The notes beneath the pieces are model-generated. The model was not told where the DNA came from and did no database searches. It saw only the letters and a list, made by a program, of their open reading frames with translations. Source: PALSA-1006 sp041660815 (GTDB lineage Bacteria > Pseudomonadota > Gammaproteobacteria > Burkholderiales > Gallionellaceae). From it: 64,000 nt of DNA. The stretch is from positions 124,001-188,000 of the forward strand of contig JBAZVN010000003.1 in the NCBI GenBank assembly GCA_041660815.1, given 5' to 3'. The position numbers were made by a program, and so were the translations under genes. Positions 61,659-64,000 of this stretch are shown here, in pieces (positions within the stretch are counted from its first letter, which is position 1; each line of letters begins with the position of its first letter).

Positions 61659-62127
61659 TCCATTACAATAGACTGATAAGCTTCATTGGTAGACTGTCTA
61701 CACCACGGGAAATTCCAATTGCAAAAGTCCAAGGACGAGCAATCTTCAGGAATATGTACATGGCAATCATAGAAATTTTGAGTTGAACATAGAAATTTGC
61801 GTGGGCGATATCCATTTTTGCAGCACTGACATTGTTGAACAAGCTATAGCGACGGAGTAAACTCGCTTCACAAGAAAAAATAATAAATATCATGCGTTCG
61901 CCATGCGAGATTTCGGGAGGAGTTGATAGCCAATACCAGATGTTGGCGTTGCTGTCTGCGCTGTTTCTTGGTTGGAGTCTTTGCTTTGTATATTTCTTGC
62001 TATCTTCTGTAATACTCAGGGCATCGCCGATCAAATTTTCCGCATGTCAGTTTCAAGCTACTTTCAGTTTAAATGCGGCGGCTCAACGCCATGAAATCTT
62101 TGAAGTCCCAATTCAAGGACTAGAAAA
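61659..62127. other. Intergenic region right of the IS1111-type element
   Basis: About 470 bp without a gene that can be supported. A 123-codon minus-strand frame (to 62034) shows no ribosome site or recognisable domain. The area must hold the promoter of the MASE1 sensor. Confidence 0.4.
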
Positions 62128-64000
62128 ATGACACGATCAAAATCCCGGCCTAATTCAGATGTTGAATCTCCTCGTGAATACGGCCTGACAGCGTGTTTGC
62201 TCCTTGTTGCCGCCTACATCATCACAGGCAAACTGGGCTTAATGTTGGCTCTTCCACCGGGTTATGCCTCTCCAGTATTTCCCCCTGCGGGTATTGCGAT
62301 TGCGGCAGCCTTGATTCGTGGCAGGAAGTCGTTGCCGTGGATTTTTCTGGGTTCGTTGATTCTGAATATATGGGTGGGTTATTCGGCGACGCAACATATT
62401 GACACACTCAGTCTTGTCGTTGCTTTGGTCATCGCTATTGCTTCGGTATCGCAAGCAGCATTAGGAGGATGGGGGTTGCGCCGAATGATTGGCTATCCCG
62501 TTTCTCTTGATCATGGCGGCGAAGTGTTGCGCTTTCTCCTATCCGCCCCTGTTGTCTGCATTACCAGCGCAACTATTTCTGTTGCTAGCCTTTCCTATTT
62601 AGGCATTTTCAAGCCAGACGATCTTATCGAAAACTGGCTTGCGTGGTGGGTAGGCGACACGCTTGGCCTCATAGTGATGTTTCCCTTATTCATGATTATC
62701 GTAGGTGAGCCGCGTCGATTGTGGCAAGGGCGAAAATACACTGTTGCAATTCCCATGCTGCTGACTTTCACGCTATTCGTGATGATCTTTCTGAAAGCCA
62801 ATCAATGGGAGTATCGAGACTCATTGATGGAGTTTCATCACCTTTCAGTGCAAACCGCAAGCGATGTCCAACAAAAGCTGGGGGAGCAAGCATTTGCACT
62901 TGAGCAAGCCGCGTCTTTGTTTGATCACGATCTGAAGGACGGGGTGGGACGCGAAGAATTCCATCGTTTCGTCCAAAACACGCTAAGTCGCTATCCAGAC
63001 ATACAGGCGTTGTCATGGGCGCCGATGGTGAGTTCTGAACGTCGCGCGGACTTTGAGCATGCGCAGCGTAAAGTGCTTCCAAAGTTTGAGATACGCGAGA
63101 AAAATGGAGCCGGACAGTTGGTGCAGGCTGAACAACGCAAGATTTTCTTTCCGGTCACTTTTGTCGAACCACTTGCTTCTAACATAAATGCTATCGGCTA
63201 CGACTTGCTCTCGGATACCGCAAGAAAAGAAGCGCTACTAAAAGCTTTCCACACCGGAAAGATGGTCTCAACGCCTGTTTTGCATTTGGTTCAAGATAAT
63301 GAGAAGAAAGTCAGTTTATTGCTGATACAAGCGATTGATCTGCGCGATCAAAAGCGAGGTGTCGTTACGAGCATTTTGCGTATCAATGACTTTGCGGAAA
63401 CATTGCTACGCAACACAAACGCGATGATTTATACCCGGATTGTCGATCTGGATGCGCATCAACCTCTATTCGACGACTTCCCTCTAGCTTCGCCCAAAGC
63501 AATCTATGAACAATCATTTTATTTTGGGATGCGCCAGTATCGTTTGGAAACTGCTCCCACGTCAGCCTACTTAGCGGCGCATCAGGGCTGGCAAAGCTGG
63601 AGCGTGCTGGCTGCCGGCATTTTAGGCACCGGACTACTGGGGGCGTTATTCCTACTGGGGACGGGCTACGCAGCGCGAGTGCACGCTCAAGTAGACGAGC
63701 GCACAAAAGAGTTGAATGAGAGTAAGCAGCGCCTGCAAGAAGCGCAGAATAAAACGCAGATCAGTTCTGCCAATATGCGCGCCTTGCTGGATAACTTGCC
63801 CTATATGACTTGGCTTAAAGACACCGATGGGCGCTACATTACAGTCAACAAAACATTTTCCTCATTCTTTGGAATGGAAGATACCCAAGCGGTTATAGGA
63901 AAAACCGATGCAGATTTTAGTCCGCGAGACTTGGCTGAAAAATATCGTGCCGATGATGCGCAAGTAATGACTTCTCGCCAACAAAAACAGGTTGAAGAGT
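62128..64000 (+). CDS. MASE1-CHASE-PAS sensor protein, cut by the window end
   Basis: The frame starts at ATG 62128 and is open to the window end (624 codons). An N-terminal MASE1 membrane domain (about residues 15-230) shows KLGLMLALPPGYASPVFPPAGIAIAAAL in part, with the typical SPVFPPAGIA. A CHASE periplasmic domain (about 245-480) has LEQAASLFDHD and RYPDIQALSWAP. A further helix and then a PAS domain (LLDNLPYMTWLKDTDGRYITVN in part) begin near 550. The output domain, likely GGDEF/EAL or histidine kinase, lies outside. It is one more sensor of the signalling cluster. Confidence 0.9.
   Translation, partial: MTRSKSRPNSDVESPREYGLTACLLLVAAYIITGKLGLMLALPPGYASPVFPPAGIAIAAALIRGRKSLPWIFLGSLILNIWVGYSATQHIDTLSLVVALVIAIASVSQAALGGWGLRRMIGYPVSLDHGGEVLRFLLSAPVVCITSATISVASLSYLGIFKPDDLIENWLAWWVGDTLGLIVMFPLFMIIVGEPRRLWQGRKYTVAIPMLLTFTLFVMIFLKANQWEYRDSLMEFHHLSVQTASDVQQKLGEQAFALEQAASLFDHDLKDGVGREEFHRFVQNTLSRYPDIQALSWAPMVSSERRADFEHAQRKVLPKFEIREKNGAGQLVQAEQRKIFFPVTFVEPLASNINAIGYDLLSDTARKEALLKAFHTGKMVSTPVLHLVQDNEKKVSLLLIQAIDLRDQKRGVVTSILRINDFAETLLRNTNAMIYTRIVDLDAHQPLFDDFPLASPKAIYEQSFYFGMRQYRLETAPTSAYLAAHQGWQSWSVLAAGILGTGLLGALFLLGTGYAARVHAQVDERTKELNESKQRLQEAQNKTQISSANMRALLDNLPYMTWLKDTDGRYITVNKTFSSFFGMEDTQAVIGKTDADFSPRDLAEKYRADDAQVMTSRQQKQVEE

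Noticed and set aside
61663..62034. 123-codon minus-strand frame right of the IS
   Set aside because: No ribosome site or recognisable domain, and it begins inside the region that should contain the promoter of the MASE1 gene.

Overview
The window looks like the chromosome of a sulfur-oxidising betaproteobacterium, most likely of the Gallionellaceae/Nitrosomonadales type (Sideroxydans- or Sulfuricella-like). This is an inference from three things: a complete reverse-type dissimilatory sulfite reductase locus (dsrABEFHCMKLJOPN), a second ATPase of the N-type (atpDCQRBEFAG), and many PAS/GGDEF/EAL signalling proteins. No rRNA operon or intact tRNA is present to fix the taxon.

Left part (1-21 kb), sulfur oxidation. 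After a truncated chemoreceptor comes a minus-strand group: a TauD-like dioxygenase, an unknown protein, a cysteine-less DsrC paralogue, an orphan Cas6/Cmx6-like protein and a small unknown protein. It is divergent from the dsr operon. The operon encodes the siroheme reductase (DsrAB), the sulfur relay (DsrEFH, DsrC), the membrane electron-transfer complex (DsrMKJOP), the NAD(P)H-linked oxidoreductase DsrL and siroheme amidation (DsrN). A DUF4202 protein, siroheme synthase CysG, a DUF302-like exported protein, an ankyrin protein and a small protein follow. A thioredoxin gene is framed by two inverted copies of a roughly 145-bp palindromic element, and a third DsrC/TusE-family gene lies just beyond.

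Middle (21-34.7 kb), energy and metal homeostasis. The N-ATPase operon runs with repeated ATGA overlaps. It is followed by a zinc-type cluster (DUF2946-like protein, outer-membrane porin, ZnuA-like binding protein, ZnuB-like permease, no ATPase gene) and, on the minus strand, a CDF metal exporter, a thioredoxin-DsbD-type fusion, an unknown protein and a methyltransferase.

34.9-48.4 kb, a more AT-rich genomic island. Its left edge is the 3' half of a tRNA-Arg(CCG) gene with its terminator. Then come two very large tyrosine-recombinase-fold proteins and an accessory protein, in a translationally coupled arrangement. After them lies a LasR-like LuxR regulator without a LuxI partner, followed by five 20-bp lux-box-like palindromes. 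Each palindrome is 20-22 bp upstream of a -10-like hexamer on the same strand, which is class II LuxR promoter geometry. They precede micro-ORFs, a lipoprotein, a filamentous-haemagglutinin-like secreted protein and a small exported protein. This looks like a self-contained acyl-homoserine-lactone-responsive surface/secretion regulon on a mobile island, and is the most interesting part of the window.

Right part (48.4-64 kb), signalling. It holds a PAS-LuxR regulator, a coupled operon (histidine kinase, two CheY-like regulators, a REC-PAS5-GGDEF-EAL protein), a REC-EAL deletion remnant, a membrane PAS-GGDEF-EAL protein, an IS1111-type insertion sequence with mapped ends and a long 3' non-coding region, and the start of a MASE1-CHASE-PAS sensor cut by the window end. 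A roughly 115-bp non-coding repeat occurs on both sides of the c-di-GMP cluster.
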